A stretch of DNA of 64,000 nt from Lacticaseibacillus paracasei subsp. paracasei (GCF_000829035.1 NZ_AP012541.1:1612001-1676000), one strand, 5' to 3'. Shown: positions 18,302 to 29,733, counted from the stretch's first letter. Made by a program: numbers and translations. The notes: generated by a model from the letters alone, not told the origin.

Positions 18302-18948
18302 TTAACAGCCTCACGCAAGCTATTCATCGCGTCACCGACATTTTTGGACCCAAAAACATACGAACCTGCAACAAAAATATCTGTCCCGGCATCAGCTGCC
18401 GCCTTCACGGTTTGATTGTTGATACCGCCATCGACTTCAATGTCAAAATGCAGTTTCCGAGCTTTACGCAGCTGATATAATCGATCAACCTTGTCCACCA
18501 TCGGCGTCAAAAATTTTTGACCACCAAAACCGGGATTAACCGTCATAACCAGCACTTGATCAACCAACGGGAGAACTTCTTCAAGACTGCTCAATGGTGT
18601 GCCCGGATTGATCACAACCCCAGCGCGAACGCCTTTCTCGATCACATGCTGCAAAACGCCATAAAGATGATCCGTGGCTTCTTCGTGAACCAAAATCGTA
18701 TCCGCCCCAGCTTCAGCAAAATCTGCCACCCAAGCCGCTGGGTCACTGACCATCAAGTGAACCTCCAATGGCAGACTGGTAACCGGACGTAATGCTTGGA
18801 CGACCAGCGGACCGAAAGTCAGATTTGATACAAAATGACCGTCCATAACATCAACATGCAGTAAATCAGCACCGGCTTTTTCAACTTTTTCGACATCCCG
18901 CGCAAGATGAGCAAAATCAGCACTTAAAATCGATGGGGCAATTTTCAT
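18298..18948 (-). CDS. rpe: Ribulose-phosphate 3-epimerase
   Basis: A TIM-barrel protein of 216 residues of the pentose phosphate pathway. Visible signatures are APSILSADF at the start, LHVDVMDGHFVSN (metal-binding His and Asp), VMTVNPGFGGQ (phosphate loop) and DIEVDGGIN (catalytic Asp). An ATG five codons upstream forms part of the ribosome-binding site (GGAGGAG), so the start is the ATG at 18948. It lies between rsgA and thiN. Confidence 0.95.
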   Translation of the reverse strand: MKIAPSILSADFAHLARDVEKVEKAGADLLHVDVMDGHFVSNLTFGPLVVQALRPVTSLPLEVHLMVSDPAAWVADFAEAGADTILVHEEATDHLYGVLQHVIEKGVRAGVVINPGTPLSSLEEVLPLVDQVLVMTVNPGFGGQKFLTPMVDKVDRLYQLRKARKLHFDIEVDGGINNQTVKAAADAGTDIFVAGSYVFGSKNVGDAMNSLREAVK

Positions 18949-19020
18949 AACGATCTCCTCCATATATTGCGTTCATCCGGCCATTAATCAGCTTGACGTC
19001 CGCATTTTGTCTAATCTAAG

Positions 19021-19926
19021 TTACTTCTTCTTGTAAACTGGGCGCTTGCCGCTTAACTCTTCACGAAACTGTAAGTAGTTATCATAACGGCTTTGCATGA
19101 TATCGCCAGCCGCCAGTGCCGCCTTAACGGCACAATGTGGCTCGCTAACGTGCTGACAGCCGCGGAATTTGCAATTGGGTGCTAACGCCGCAAACTCAGG
19201 AAAACGGTCACGCAAATCATCTAAGGTGACGTCCAGTAAACCAAGCGATGAAAAACCAGGTGTATCAGCAACTAAGCCACCGTGAATCGGATAAAGATCA
19301 GTGGTGCGGGTCGTGTGCCGGCCACGATTTAACGCATGACTAATGGCCGCTGTTGCCAAGTCCAATCCTGGCACAAGATGATTCAACAAAGTAGACTTAC
19401 CAGCACCGGTTTGTCCAGTGAAAATGGTCAATTTATCGGCAAAGCTCGCTTGTACTTGCGCGAGGATTGTCGGATCAAAGGGCTTGTCAGGTGCAAAAAC
19501 CGGATAGCCTATTTTTGTATAGCCGGCTAAATCTTGACGAATCTTCGTTAATCGCTGAGGCTTTGTTAAGTCGGTCTTGGTCAGATAAATCTCCGCGTGA
19601 ATATCGTGGCCCTCAAGATAAACCAGAAAACGATCCAATAGGTTCTTAGAAAAGTCCGGCTCCACGGCGGAAGTGATCAAAACGGCTTGATCAACGTTGG
19701 CAACCGGTGGGCGCACCAACGCATTATGACGCGGTAATACCTTCAGCAAATAGCCTTCATCATCCCCTTCTCCCGGTTGAAAAGCAGCAATGTCGCCCAC
19801 CAGCGGCGTAATTTTGTCGTTGCGCAAACTGCCGCGCCCGCGAGTTCGGTAAGTTGTCCCATTCACAGCGATGTCGTAATACCCGCTGATCTGTTTAATA
19901 ATTCTTCCAGTTAAGTCTTCACTCAT
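19021..19926 (-). CDS. rsgA: Ribosome small subunit-dependent GTPase RsgA
   Basis: A circularly permuted GTPase of 301 residues that helps mature the 30S subunit. An N-terminal OB-fold is followed by G4 (TKTDL), then G1 ([12 protein letters not shown]) and G3 (DTPGFSS) in permuted order, and a C-terminal zinc motif [14 protein letters not shown]. The start overlaps the pknB stop (ATGA), a coupling conserved with stp-pknB in Bacillota. Confidence 0.96.
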   Translation of the reverse strand: MSEDLTGRIIKQISGYYDIAVNGTTYRTRGRGSLRNDKITPLVGDIAAFQPGEGDDEGYLLKVLPRHNALVRPPVANVDQAVLITSAVEPDFSKNLLDRFLVYLEGHDIHAEIYLTKTDLTKPQRLTKIRQDLAGYTKIGYPVFAPDKPFDPTILAQVQASFADKLTIFTGQTGAGKSTLLNHLVPGLDLATAAISHALNRGRHTTRTTDLYPIHGGLVADTPGFSSLGLLDVTLDDLRDRFPEFAALAPNCKFRGCQHVSEPHCAVKAALAAGDIMQSRYDNYLQFREELSGKRPVYKKK

Positions 19927-21923
19927 TGAGTAATGTTATCCTCCTGCGCAATCACGGTACCGTCCCGGACAATCCGATAGCTGCCTGGGTATTTCGTGCT
20001 AACTTGCAACGTGATGGTGATTTGATCATCAGCCGTGATGTTAAAGGACCGATTAATGGTACTAATGTTATGTGTCTTATCTGCGAAGAAGACCTGAATA
20101 CCGTTGGGTGCGGGCGCAGCACTACTACTGCTACTAGTGCTGCCACTGCTATTGCTGGCACTTGCGGTACTCGAACTGGCCGGTGCTTGATAGGGAATTG
20201 AAATTGTTTTCGACCAAGTTTTGGTCTCTTCAGGATCTGGGCCTTGAGAGACCGAAACATTGACTGTGTCGCCTGGTTTAACCTGTGTCCCAGCAGCTGG
20301 CGTTTGACTGATTACCATGCCTGTATCGACGGTATCAGAGTGCGCTTGAGAAATCACAATCTTAAGTCCGACTTCATTGGCGTAATCTCGCAAACTTTTT
20401 TCGGTATAACCCGTCAAATCACGAAGCGCAAAAGTATTTGGCTTGATTGCAACGGAAACACCAAATGTGATCGTCGTTTTGTCCGCAATGACCTTTTTGC
20501 CTGCTTTAATGCTTTGTGACACGATCTTGCCTGACGGTTCGTCATTGGCGCTGACCTGTTTTTCTTTGACGGTTACGCCGCGTTTTTGCAAGTCTGACTT
20601 CACGTCTGTGTAATCTTGCCCAACATAATTCTCTAGCGTAAATTGCGGCTGACCGCGGCTTAAAATCAGCTTGACCGTCGAGCCTTCCTTAACACTCACC
20701 TGCCGTTTTGGATCTGAATCGATCACCAAATCCTTGCTAACTTTCGTGGAATAAGTGTACTTGTATGACCCAACTTTTAAGCCTGCGCTGGTCAAGGCAG
20801 TTTTTGCCTGGGTTGTGGTCATGCCCCGTAGATCGGGGACGTCCACATCCCTTTTCTGATTGGCAAAAACTGCGCCGATACCAATCATCAGCAGCATGGC
20901 GACAAGTATCCCGATGCCAATAATCCACCAACGGCGACTTTTTTTCTTAGGTCGTGCTTTCGGACTTGGCTGACTCGCTGGACTGTCAGCATCTCCTCCT
21001 TCGTCATGCGGCGGTTTGGGACCGTTGGGGATGACTGGCATGATTCGTGTCTCATCCAGATCATCTTTAGGAACCACATACTTTGCTTCATGTGCTCGTG
21101 CCGGACTCAGCGCTGTCTTGAGGTCGCTAGCCATGGCATCCGCACTGGTATAGCGATTAGCCGGATTTTTGGCTGTAGCCTTAAAAACAACATTCTCCAG
21201 TGCCTGCGGGATATGCGGATCAAACGCGCGCACCGACGGAATTTCTTCTTGAAAATGCTTTAACGCAATCGTAACTGCCGAATCACCTTCGAATGGTACA
21301 GAACCAGTCAGCATTTCAAAAAGAATAATGCCTAACGCATAAATATCACTTTGACGGGTTGGCATACTGCCGCGCGCCTGTTCCGGTGATAGATAGTGCA
21401 CCGACCCCAATAATGAGTTGGTCATCGTCATCGAATTCTCCGATAACGCGACTGCAATCCCAAAATCGGTGATCTTAGCATTGCCATCCGGATCAATCAA
21501 AATATTCTGCGGTTTCAAATCACGGTGAATGATATTGTGATCATGCGCCGTCTGAACGGCAGAAAGGATCTGTTCCATCATGTCGACCACGCGCTGATAT
21601 GGAATGGGGAAATGCTCGACAATGTAGTGCTTTAAATCAGAGCCTTTGACATACTCCATGACCAGAAATTGCTGACCTTGACTTTCACCAACGTCATAAA
21701 TCGACACAATATTTGGATGAACCAGCTCACTGGTCGCCATGGCTTCTCGTTGAAAGCGGCGAACTGTATCGGGGTCATTTTGCAAATCAAGCCGGAGAAC
21801 CTTAACCGCCACATCGCGATCAAGAATCAGGTCGCGTGCCAAATAGACGTTGGCCATACCGCCTTCGCCTAATGTTTTGATAAGCTTGTAGCGCTCATTT
21901 AAAATCGTCCCCGGCTCAATCAT
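19923..21923 (-). CDS. pknB: Serine/threonine protein kinase with PASTA domains (PknB/PrkC)
   Basis: A membrane kinase of 666 residues that senses peptidoglycan or lipid II and controls growth and cell wall synthesis. The kinase domain covers about residues 10-270, with the glycine loop [17 protein letters not shown] (catalytic Asp135), DFG at 153-155 and the activation loop [19 protein letters not shown] basic, Pro-rich linker leads to one membrane segment near 332-354, then three PASTA repeats outside. A Ser/Ala/Thr-rich linker and a C-terminal beta segment follow. It overlaps stp and rsgA by four bases each. Confidence 0.96.
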   Translation of the reverse strand: MIEPGTILNERYKLIKTLGEGGMANVYLARDLILDRDVAVKVLRLDLQNDPDTVRRFQREAMATSELVHPNIVSIYDVGESQGQQFLVMEYVKGSDLKHYIVEHFPIPYQRVVDMMEQILSAVQTAHDHNIIHRDLKPQNILIDPDGNAKITDFGIAVALSENSMTMTNSLLGSVHYLSPEQARGSMPTRQSDIYALGIILFEMLTGSVPFEGDSAVTIALKHFQEEIPSVRAFDPHIPQALENVVFKATAKNPANRYTSADAMASDLKTALSPARAHEAKYVVPKDDLDETRIMPVIPNGPKPPHDEGGDADSPASQPSPKARPKKKSRRWWIIGIGILVAMLLMIGIGAVFANQKRDVDVPDLRGMTTTQAKTALTSAGLKVGSYKYTYSTKVSKDLVIDSDPKRQVSVKEGSTVKLILSRGQPQFTLENYVGQDYTDVKSDLQKRGVTVKEKQVSANDEPSGKIVSQSIKAGKKVIADKTTITFGVSVAIKPNTFALRDLTGYTEKSLRDYANEVGLKIVISQAHSDTVDTGMVISQTPAAGTQVKPGDTVNVSVSQGPDPEETKTWSKTISIPYQAPASSSTASASNSSGSTSSSSSAAPAPNGIQVFFADKTHNISTINRSFNITADDQITITLQVSTKYPGSYRIVRDGTVIAQEDNITQ

Positions 21924-22663
21924 TGCGGCTCCCTCCGATCCTGATGAATGATCAAGGCACTGATGTTGTCAGGTCCGCCAGCAGCATTTGCTTTGAGGAT
22001 CAATTCTTGAGCCTTGCTGCCAATCGGCATGTCCTGACGCAACACTGCCGCGATATCTTCATTGTCAACCATGTTGGTGAGGCCATCAGAACACAACAAC
22101 AAATAGTCGTCATATTCCATATCGTAAATCGTCACATCAGCATCAACATCACTGCTGACACCAAGCGAGCGCGTGATCACGTTACGCTGCGGAAAGCGTT
22201 TGGCTTCCTCAGGGGTTAGTTCCCCATGTTTGACCAACTCATTGACCAAACTATGATCCTCAGTAATTTGAACTAAATGGCCATTGCGATAGAGGTAGCC
22301 ACGTGAATCACCAATATTTGCCACCACGAATCGTGTACCGCTGATAATCACAGCCACAACCGTTGTGCCCATCCCAGAAAGATCTGTATATTGTTTCGCT
22401 TTTTGCAAAATCACATCATTTTCCTGCTGCAACTCAAAAATGAGCCAACGGACGATGGACTCGATCTCGGCAGTATCTGTTTTCTCAAAAGCATAACCTA
22501 AATGCGATACTGCCATTTCACTAGCAACATCACCACCACGATGGCCGCCCATGCCATCCGCCACCAAGGCCAACGTCGCTTCGGATTGATTTTTAAAAAT
22601 ACCGACATAGTCTTGATTATTTGGTCGCCGACGACCAATATCAGTGCGATAAGCGAACTCCAT
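21920..22663 (-). CDS. stp: PP2C-type serine/threonine phosphatase (PrpC/Stp)
   Basis: A protein of 247 residues that removes phosphate from the kinase next to it and from its targets. Metal-binding signatures are visible: RPNNQDYVG near the start, [20 protein letters not shown] and [10 protein letters not shown]. Its stop overlaps the pknB start (ATGA), so kinase and phosphatase are made together. Confidence 0.95.
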   Translation of the reverse strand: MEFAYRTDIGRRRPNNQDYVGIFKNQSEATLALVADGMGGHRGGDVASEMAVSHLGYAFEKTDTAEIESIVRWLIFELQQENDVILQKAKQYTDLSGMGTTVVAVIISGTRFVVANIGDSRGYLYRNGHLVQITEDHSLVNELVKHGELTPEEAKRFPQRNVITRSLGVSSDVDADVTIYDMEYDDYLLLCSDGLTNMVDNEDIAAVLRQDMPIGSKAQELILKANAAGGPDNISALIIHQDRREPQ

Positions 22664-22672
22664 ACATACCCC

Positions 22673-24013
22673 TCATTTGCGACGAATCAAACTGGCAATG
22701 AAAAATCCGTCTGTATCATAATCATCTGGAAACAGTTGCAGCGCTGGTGCGTTATGCGCCTTGTGCAATGGCTTCAAGGTTGGTACTGAAACTTGCTCGA
22801 ACTCAGGATGAGCCGCCAAAAATTGTGCAACCACATCTTGATTCTCTTCTTTCACCATTGTACATGTACTATACGTCAGGCGACCACCGATTTTTAAGGT
22901 TGGTGCCACACTATTTAAGATTGCTAGCTGAATTTGTTGTAAATGCGCCGGATCTTCAGGCGTTTTTGTGTACTTGATTTCCGGTTTACGTCGAATTAAA
23001 CCTAATCCGGAACAAGGGGCATCCACCAAAATTTTGTCAAAAGAATTGGCAGGAAATGTTGTCGCAACCTTACGTGCATCCAGCACCTGTGCATGAATGC
23101 GGTCCGTCAAGCCCAAGCGTTTAGCGTTTTTATTGATCAAACGCACTTTGTTGGCGTGCAGATCAAGCGCCGTCACTTGTCCGCCTTGTTTTGGATCAAG
23201 ATACTGAGCAATGTGGGTGGTTTTACCGCCAGGAGCGGCACAAGCATCCAAAACAACATCCCCAGGCTGGATGTCTAGACTTGGGGCCACCAGCATCGAA
23301 CTTTCATCTTGCATCGTATACTCACCTTTGACAAATGCGGATGTCCCTGCTAAGTGGCCACTAGGTGCAATGAGGCCAATTGGGGTCAAAGGACTTTCCT
23401 TCAAATCGGGGAATTCCGGCTTTAAAGAAGCAAGCAAGGCAGCTGGGGTGATTTTCGTCGTGTTGACGCGCAGTGAAGCATGCGCTGGGACATTGATGAC
23501 ATTCAAAATGGCACGGGTTTTCGGTTCACCCAGTTGTGCCGTCAATTTTTCAACAAGCCACACCGGCGTACTGCTTTCGATTGACAATCGCTTCACAGGA
23601 TCAGCGATTGCGGCTGGGTCAGGAAAACCAGTTCGCTGAGCATTTCGCAAAACCCCAGTCACAAATTTGGCGATTCCTTGATGTCCAAGTTTCTTGGCAA
23701 TTTCTGTACTATCAAAAAAAACCGCGCGTGCTGGTACTTTATCAAGATACTGCAGTTGATAAACGGCTGTATCAAGCAAACACCGAATCCAATTGTCGAG
23801 TTTCCGGCCTTTGATGAAAGGTGCCAGATAAAAATCCAACGTCAGCTGATGCTGGATCACACCATAAACGATGTTTGTCAGCAAGCCAGCATCACGCGGC
23901 GTCAACTTGTGACTATTAATCACGTGATCCAATGTCAGATTTGAATAGCCACCTTGCCCAGTGACTCGCGACAGGGTTTCAACAGCTAATAAACGCGGAT
24001 TATTCGGGGTCAT
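22673..24013 (-). CDS. rsmB: 16S rRNA (cytosine(967)-C(5))-methyltransferase RsmB
   Basis: A protein of 446 residues. The N-terminal NusB-like RNA-binding domain (about 1-140) precedes the Rossmann methyltransferase domain, with the SAM motif LDACAAPGGKTTHI, the Cys motif DAPCSGLGLIRRKPEI and the catalytic-Cys segment YSTCTM. It overlaps the fmt stop by 14 bases and lies nine bases before stp. Confidence 0.95.
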   Translation of the reverse strand: MTPNNPRLLAVETLSRVTGQGGYSNLTLDHVINSHKLTPRDAGLLTNIVYGVIQHQLTLDFYLAPFIKGRKLDNWIRCLLDTAVYQLQYLDKVPARAVFFDSTEIAKKLGHQGIAKFVTGVLRNAQRTGFPDPAAIADPVKRLSIESSTPVWLVEKLTAQLGEPKTRAILNVINVPAHASLRVNTTKITPAALLASLKPEFPDLKESPLTPIGLIAPSGHLAGTSAFVKGEYTMQDESSMLVAPSLDIQPGDVVLDACAAPGGKTTHIAQYLDPKQGGQVTALDLHANKVRLINKNAKRLGLTDRIHAQVLDARKVATTFPANSFDKILVDAPCSGLGLIRRKPEIKYTKTPEDPAHLQQIQLAILNSVAPTLKIGGRLTYSTCTMVKEENQDVVAQFLAAHPEFEQVSVPTLKPLHKAHNAPALQLFPDDYDTDGFFIASLIRRK

Positions 24014-24956
24014 CAGTAATCACCTGCTGTCCTGAGACCAATTGTTGGCCCGGTCCATTCAAAAAGTCGGCAATTGATTGTTTAGCCTTGCCAGCCGGTT
24101 GTAGTTCATCCACTTGGAAAGTGGTTTGTTGGCCGGCAACCATCACCAAACGATGCTTATCCCGTTCAACAATACTGCCAGCAGGAAGCGTTGATCCTGC
24201 TGATAGCGGCGTAATCGCCCACAACTTCGTCCGTTGACCATTTAAATAAACATACCCGCCGACATCGGGACGCAACGCCCGAATCCATTGATCAAGGGCC
24301 TTGGCTGGCAGATGAATATTAAGATGCTCTTGCTCTTTGGTAATAGTCGGCGAAAAGGTCACTTTATCTGGATCTTGAGGGGTCCGGGTAGCCGTGCCAG
24401 CAATGATCTTCGGCAACGTTTCTAGTAACAAATCGCGACCGAGCAATGACAATTTGGCAAAAACGGTTCCCGTATCATCAGCACGCGTCAATGGCAGTTT
24501 TGCCTGCGCAAACATATCACCAGCATCCATTTTCTTCACCATTTCGATAATCGTGACGCCAGTTTCTGAATCGCCATTCATAATGCTGTACTGAATCGGT
24601 GCGCCACCGCGATATTTTGGCAACAGCGAACCGTGCACATTCACAGCGATAATTTTGGCTGCTTCTAAAAATTTTGTTGGTAAAAATTGGCCATATGCCG
24701 CCGTGACAATCAAGTCTGGTGCCATGGCGATGGCTTGCGCCAGCTCTGGGCTGCCACTCAATTTTTCCGGTTGCAAAACCGGGATATCATGTTTCTGCGC
24801 CGCCTGTTTAACTGGGCTAGCCGCCAGCCGCTGCTTGCGGCCAACTTTACGATCGGGTTGCGTCATCACGGCAAGAATGTCGTAATGCTGGGCAATCAGT
24901 CCTTCAAGAATCGGGACAGCAAATTCGGGTGTACCTAAAAAAATTACTGAAGTCAT
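24000..24956 (-). CDS. fmt: Methionyl-tRNA formyltransferase
   Basis: A protein of 318 residues. It formylates initiator Met-tRNA. Signatures: FLGTPEFAVPILEGL at the start, NVHGSLLPKYRGGAPIQ (catalytic Asn and His), and MDAGDMFAQ. The frame extends 32 codons upstream, but GGAGG before the ATG at 24956 and family alignment set the start. It lies between priA and rsmB in the standard order. Confidence 0.96.
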   Translation of the reverse strand: MTSVIFLGTPEFAVPILEGLIAQHYDILAVMTQPDRKVGRKQRLAASPVKQAAQKHDIPVLQPEKLSGSPELAQAIAMAPDLIVTAAYGQFLPTKFLEAAKIIAVNVHGSLLPKYRGGAPIQYSIMNGDSETGVTIIEMVKKMDAGDMFAQAKLPLTRADDTGTVFAKLSLLGRDLLLETLPKIIAGTATRTPQDPDKVTFSPTITKEQEHLNIHLPAKALDQWIRALRPDVGGYVYLNGQRTKLWAITPLSAGSTLPAGSIVERDKHRLVMVAGQQTTFQVDELQPAGKAKQSIADFLNGPGQQLVSGQQVITDDPE

Positions 24957-25023
24957 TTTTTCCTCCAAACGATGAGTTGCTGGTAGGTTGGTGCCTATTT
25001 TGCCATGGAACAGGTTAAGACGT

Positions 25024-27441
25024 TTAAACAAATGCCAACGGTTCTGGATCAATCGCGACTAAAAAGCCGTGACGACTGCTTTGCTGGGTCTCTTCCAAAA
25101 TATGCTGCAGGGTTGCCGCTAACGCCGGCTCGTGTTTATATTTTAGAACGATTTGGTAAATATAGCGATTTTTCAAACGAGCAATCGGTCCTGGTGTCGG
25201 GCCAAGCATGATGACCTGATCGGATAGATGCTCACGTAATTCTTTTGCCAAAGAAAAGATAGCCTTAGCCGCCTGTGTTTCATCAACATGGCTCACAGCG
25301 ATTTTCGTTGAATAAAAATATGGTGGATAATTGCCGCGATGCCGAATGGCCATCTCTTGCCGGAAAAAGCCTTCGTAGTCCTGCCGTTTGGCGTATTGAA
25401 TGGCATAATGATCTGGATTGAAGGTCTGAACGAAGACTTCACCGGGTTTGTCCGCCCGACCAGCCCGGCCACTCACCTGTGTGAGCAACTGAAAGGTCTT
25501 CTCACTCGCCCGAAAATCCGGCAGGCCGAGCGCTGTGTCCGCATTAATGACACCAACTAAAGTCACATCGGGAAAATCCAGTCCCTTTGCGATCATTTGC
25601 GTACCCAGTAAGATATCGGCCTGATGGTCACCAAACGCATCTAAGATCCGCGCATGGCCACCTTTGCGCCGAGTGGTATCAACATCCATTCGCAAGATTC
25701 GGGCATCTGGCAGCAACTGCTGCAACTTCGCCTCGACCTTTTGGGTGCCAGTACCGTAATAGCGAATTTTATCAGAACCGCAGTTTGGGCAACGATGTGG
25801 AATCGGTTCCTCATGGCCGCAATAATGACATTTCAAGGTGTGTGTGTCCATGTGCAGCGTCAGACTAATGTCACAGTTCGGACATTTTGCCACATAGCCG
25901 CAATCGCGACACATCACAAAACTTGAATAACCGCGCCGATTCAAGAGCAACACACTTTGTTCCTGTCGCTGTAGTCGAATTCTCAAGGCGTCAAGCAGCG
26001 GGCCCGAAAAGTCCTCTTGCGCGCCGTGCGCAAAGGCTTCCCGCATATCAACAATATGCACTGGCGGTAATGGTTGATCGTTAATCCGATGCGGCAGCCG
26101 CAGCAGTGTATAAACGCCCTTTTCCGCTCGAGCGCGCGACTCCAATGAAGGTGTTGCTGAGCCCAACACAACCGGTGCATGGTGAATCTGTGCCCGTTTT
26201 AACAAAACGTCACGGGCGTGATAGCGTGGCGCCGAATCTTGTTTGTAGCTGGTCTCGTGCTCTTCATCCATGATGAAAACGCCGATGTTTTTTAACGGCG
26301 CAAATGCTGCCGATCGTGCGCCGACAACGACCTGAGCCTCGCCGCGCGCAATTCGGCGCCATTCATCATACTTTTCGCCATCAGACAAGCCAGAGTGCAT
26401 CACGGCAACATGCGTCCCAAAACGGCCTTTTACGCGATTGACCATTTGCGGCGTCAACGCAATTTCCGGCACAAGCATCAAAGCTGTCTGTCCCGCGGCT
26501 AAAACTCGTGCAATCACCTGCAAATAGATTTCTGTTTTGCCAGAGCCGGTGACCCCTTCTAACAAAAATGTTTTAGGATCCCTTTCGGCAACGGCAGCGT
26601 TAATTTGCGTCACAATCGTCTGTTGTTCTGGCGTGAGCGGCAACGGCTTCGTCAACGGTTGATGCTGCAGTTCCGGATAAGGATCGCGGTAAGTCTCGTG
26701 GCCTTCAAGCTTCAGCCAGCCTTTTTCGACTGCCTGATTAATCACCGGCTTTGTCAGGCCATATTGATGTTCAACGGTCATCAAAGCAGGATGCTGATTG
26801 TTAGCAGCCCATTCACCAATTAAAGTTAACAGTTTAAGTTGCTTGGCGGCGTTTTTACGCACGTGTTCACGCTCGGCAGCCGCTTGCTCCAGTGATAATT
26901 GCGGGATCAAGTAAAAGATTTTTTTAACCCGAGCACGATCCTTTTTTAAATATGAAATAGCAACTTTACCTGCTTGCGCCAATTTCATCACTGCAACTTG
27001 CTGTTCAGCGTTCAAGCTACCGATCGCCAGACTGTCAGCCGTTCCAAAATATTTTTGTTGTTCATCAGCCGTCAGCTTAACCGGTTCAGCAACTTTTACC
27101 GCATCGATTTTCAACATAGTTGGCAACATTGTCTGCATGCACGCAATCCAAAAAGAATACGTTGTTTGCGCCAACCACTTCGATAGCTTTAATAATTCGT
27201 GATCCAAAACCGGGGCCGGATCAAGGACATCTAACAATGGTTTCAATTGACCGTCATAGTCGCTTTGGTCGGAGACTGACACGACCATGCCGCTCACTTT
27301 TCGCGCACCTTTGCCAAACTGGACCCAGACCCGCATTCCCGCCTGCAAAGCGTCTTCTAAGCGCGCAGGTACAAGATAATCAAACGGTCGATCTGTTTGC
27401 ATCGTGGGCACATCCACGATCACCTTGGCAACAATTGCCAA
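25024..27441 (-). CDS. priA: Primosomal protein N', replication restart helicase PriA
   Basis: A protein of 805 residues. It reloads the replisome at collapsed forks. The N-terminal DNA-binding domain is followed by a helicase core with Walker A GVTGSGKTEI and the DEEH box. A zinc-binding insert carries paired cysteines (CRDCGYVAKCPNCD, CHYCGHEEPIPHRCPNCG), and motif V-VI (GTQMIAKGLDFPDV) follows. The start is four bases after coaBC. Confidence 0.96.
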   Translation of the reverse strand: MAIVAKVIVDVPTMQTDRPFDYLVPARLEDALQAGMRVWVQFGKGARKVSGMVVSVSDQSDYDGQLKPLLDVLDPAPVLDHELLKLSKWLAQTTYSFWIACMQTMLPTMLKIDAVKVAEPVKLTADEQQKYFGTADSLAIGSLNAEQQVAVMKLAQAGKVAISYLKKDRARVKKIFYLIPQLSLEQAAAEREHVRKNAAKQLKLLTLIGEWAANNQHPALMTVEHQYGLTKPVINQAVEKGWLKLEGHETYRDPYPELQHQPLTKPLPLTPEQQTIVTQINAAVAERDPKTFLLEGVTGSGKTEIYLQVIARVLAAGQTALMLVPEIALTPQMVNRVKGRFGTHVAVMHSGLSDGEKYDEWRRIARGEAQVVVGARSAAFAPLKNIGVFIMDEEHETSYKQDSAPRYHARDVLLKRAQIHHAPVVLGSATPSLESRARAEKGVYTLLRLPHRINDQPLPPVHIVDMREAFAHGAQEDFSGPLLDALRIRLQRQEQSVLLLNRRGYSSFVMCRDCGYVAKCPNCDISLTLHMDTHTLKCHYCGHEEPIPHRCPNCGSDKIRYYGTGTQKVEAKLQQLLPDARILRMDVDTTRRKGGHARILDAFGDHQADILLGTQMIAKGLDFPDVTLVGVINADTALGLPDFRASEKTFQLLTQVSGRAGRADKPGEVFVQTFNPDHYAIQYAKRQDYEGFFRQEMAIRHRGNYPPYFYSTKIAVSHVDETQAAKAIFSLAKELREHLSDQVIMLGPTPGPIARLKNRYIYQIVLKYKHEPALAATLQHILEETQQSSRHGFLVAIDPEPLAFV

Positions 27442-27445
27442 GCGC

Positions 27446-28645
27446 TCACCCCTTTTGTTTTGCTAACATCGTTGCAAGTTGCTCAATCAAAGCAGCAGCG
27501 ACTTTTGGCTTGGGCATTTCCGGCAAGGTCACTGGTGCCTGTTCTGGCCGCAATAACGTCACAGCATTCGTATCAGTGTTGAATCCGTGAGTCGCATCAA
27601 CGTGATTGGCCACAATCATATCAGCATTTTTCTTAGTTAATTTAAGTTGCGCATTTTTCAAAAGATCATTGGTCTCAGCCGCAAACCCAATCAATATCTG
27701 ATGCGTTTTTTTACGGCCAAGTGATGCCAAAATGTCCGGATTCTGAACCAAATTCAGCGTCAGTCCAGAAGTCGCATCAGTCTTCTTTAACTTGTGATCA
27801 CTGACGGTTGGCAACCGATAATCAGCAACTGCCGCTGCCATGATAACCGCGTCTGCTTCGGTAAATTCGGCATCAATTGTGTCTGCCATGGATTGGGCAC
27901 TTTCGACTTGTTTGACTGTCACACCGGGAACAACTGGTAACTGTCGCGTTGTGACCAGCGTCACTTCGGCACCAGCTCCGGCCGCGGCATTGGCAATCGC
28001 CGTGCCCATCTTACCTGAAGAGTCGTTTGTAAGGTAGCGGACAGGATCAAGTCGTTCTTTGGTTCCGCCGGCAGAAACGATGATACGGCGACCACGTAAC
28101 CGCGGGTCATCTAAACTTTCGATGAATAAGGCAATCCGTTCTGGCTCAGGCATTCTCCCGATACCGGCATAGCCTTCCGCTAACAAGCCAGTTTCAGGTG
28201 GAAGCACGAGATAATTTTGTTCAGTCATCAAACTAGCAATATTCTTTTGCGTCTGCGGATTTTGCCACATCTGGTCGTTCATGGCCGGGACCAACAACTT
28301 TGGTGCCTGCATTGCCAGCAGTGTCGTCGTCACAACATTATCAGCAAGGCCGTTCGCCAGTTTAGCCAACGTATTGGCCGTTGCCGGTACCACAACACCA
28401 AGATCCGCCCAATGTGCCAATGCCACATGGGCAACATGTTCAGGATGATCAAATTCATGCCCGTCTGTCAATACAGCCGCCTTGCTGACGATAGCCAACG
28501 TCTCCGGCGTGACAAATCGTTCCGCACTTTTGGTCATCTCAACCCGTACATCATGGCCTGCTTTGATTAAGGCTCGGACCAGTAATGGCACTTTATAAGC
28601 GGCAATCCCGCCAGTGACAAACAAGGCAATATGTTGCTTCTTCAT
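27446..28645 (-). CDS. coaBC: Bifunctional phosphopantothenoylcysteine decarboxylase / phosphopantothenate-cysteine ligase
   Basis: A protein of 399 residues covering two steps of coenzyme A synthesis. The FMN-dependent CoaC half has VTGGIAAYK at the start, then MNDQMWQNPQTQ; the CoaB half begins near GRRIIVSAGGTKERLDPVR and contains AAAVADYR and KLKK. The start is preceded by GAAAGGAG. It lies between rpoZ and priA. Confidence 0.96.
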   Translation of the reverse strand: MKKQHIALFVTGGIAAYKVPLLVRALIKAGHDVRVEMTKSAERFVTPETLAIVSKAAVLTDGHEFDHPEHVAHVALAHWADLGVVVPATANTLAKLANGLADNVVTTTLLAMQAPKLLVPAMNDQMWQNPQTQKNIASLMTEQNYLVLPPETGLLAEGYAGIGRMPEPERIALFIESLDDPRLRGRRIIVSAGGTKERLDPVRYLTNDSSGKMGTAIANAAAGAGAEVTLVTTRQLPVVPGVTVKQVESAQSMADTIDAEFTEADAVIMAAAVADYRLPTVSDHKLKKTDATSGLTLNLVQNPDILASLGRKKTHQILIGFAAETNDLLKNAQLKLTKKNADMIVANHVDATHGFNTDTNAVTLLRPEQAPVTLPEMPKPKVAAALIEQLATMLAKQKG

Positions 28646-28695
28646 GTCGACTCCTTTCGCACTTCAAGCTAGGACCATTATACCAAACGCACACT

Positions 28696-28733
28696 AAAAA
28701 GAGGCAGGAGCACTTTTAAGCGCCACTGCCTCC
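28696..28733 (-). terminator. Terminator between rpoZ and coaBC
   Basis: On the minus strand AGGCAG-type arms (GAGGCAG with CTGCCTC plus inner pairs) are followed by five T. It would end part of the gmk-rpoZ transcript before coaBC. Confidence 0.7.
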
Positions 28734-28791
28734 TGTATTGCCAGCCGTCTTTAAACGCCATTGTCATCAGACAGCCAGAACGATCGATCGC

Positions 28792-29040
28792 TTATTCCTG
28801 ATCCTTGCGATCCAATTTTTCTGCATCACGCTCAAGCATTTTAGACTTAGGATCAATGATGACATCGCCAGCCGCAATTTCTTCAAGCGCTTTGCCAACA
28901 CTTTTATCAGACTTATAATCTGACAACATCTTCAAATCACCAGATTCTAATTCATGGGCACGTTTTGCCGCCAATACGGCTAGCGAATAACGGGACGGCA
29001 CCTTTTCCAATAGTTTATCAATCGAAGGATAAATAATCAT
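28792..29040 (-). CDS. rpoZ: DNA-directed RNA polymerase omega subunit
   Basis: A protein of 82 residues. It is a small subunit that stabilises the RNA polymerase beta-prime chain. The core [27 protein letters not shown] is the omega signature, and [15 protein letters not shown] matches the second conserved helix. The start has AAAAAGGAG upstream. It follows gmk, as in most Bacillota. Confidence 0.95.
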   Translation of the reverse strand: MIIYPSIDKLLEKVPSRYSLAVLAAKRAHELESGDLKMLSDYKSDKSVGKALEEIAAGDVIIDPKSKMLERDAEKLDRKDQE

Positions 29041-29106
29041 GAGATGAAACTCCTTTTTCTAATAGATGGGCATGAACCCCGCGCTATGCGAGCCAGCCAC
29101 AGACAA

Positions 29107-29733
29107 CTATCTTGCCAAATCTGCACTTGCTAACATGCCCTTGTAACGATCAATGACGCGTGGCACCCGCAAGTGCTCGCTTTCAATAATACGTTCGATG
29201 CGCTTAACTGCTAAATCAACTTTATCATTCACCACGGCATAATCATAATTTTCCATCATGGTGATTTCCGAAGCTGCTTTGCGAATCCGTTTATCAATGG
29301 TCACATCATCATCCGTGCCGCGTCCTTTCAACCGGTGGCGCAACTCGCTAAGATCTGGTGGTGTCAAGAAGATGAAGACACCGTTTGGACATTTTTTGCG
29401 AACCTGCATGGCACCGTTAACCTCGATCTCCAGTAGAACATCGCGGCCGGCATCCAAAGTTTCGTTCACATATTTTAACGGTGTGCCGTAGTAATTCTCA
29501 ACATATTTCGCATACTCCAGCATACCACCTGTCGCAATTTCGTGCTCAAACTGGGCTTTCGTCCTAAAGTAATAATCGACACCATCAACCTCACCAGGCC
29601 GCATTTGCCGTGTCGTCATTGAAATTGAATATTGAAAATCTCGATAATTACCATCCAGCATTGCTTGCCGAACCGTTCCCTTACCGACACCACTGGGCCC
29701 GGACAAAACAATTAGCATTCCCCGCTCGTGCAT
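29107..29733 (-). CDS. gmk: Guanylate kinase
   Basis: A protein of 208 residues. It phosphorylates GMP to GDP. The N-terminus [20 protein letters not shown] contains the P-loop; the GMP-binding region is [21 protein letters not shown], and the lid is RLKGRGTDD. The ATG at 29733 has AAAGAGG upstream. It leads the rpoZ-coaBC-priA run. Confidence 0.96.
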   Translation of the reverse strand: MHERGMLIVLSGPSGVGKGTVRQAMLDGNYRDFQYSISMTTRQMRPGEVDGVDYYFRTKAQFEHEIATGGMLEYAKYVENYYGTPLKYVNETLDAGRDVLLEIEVNGAMQVRKKCPNGVFIFLTPPDLSELRHRLKGRGTDDDVTIDKRIRKAASEITMMENYDYAVVNDKVDLAVKRIERIIESEHLRVPRVIDRYKGMLASADLAR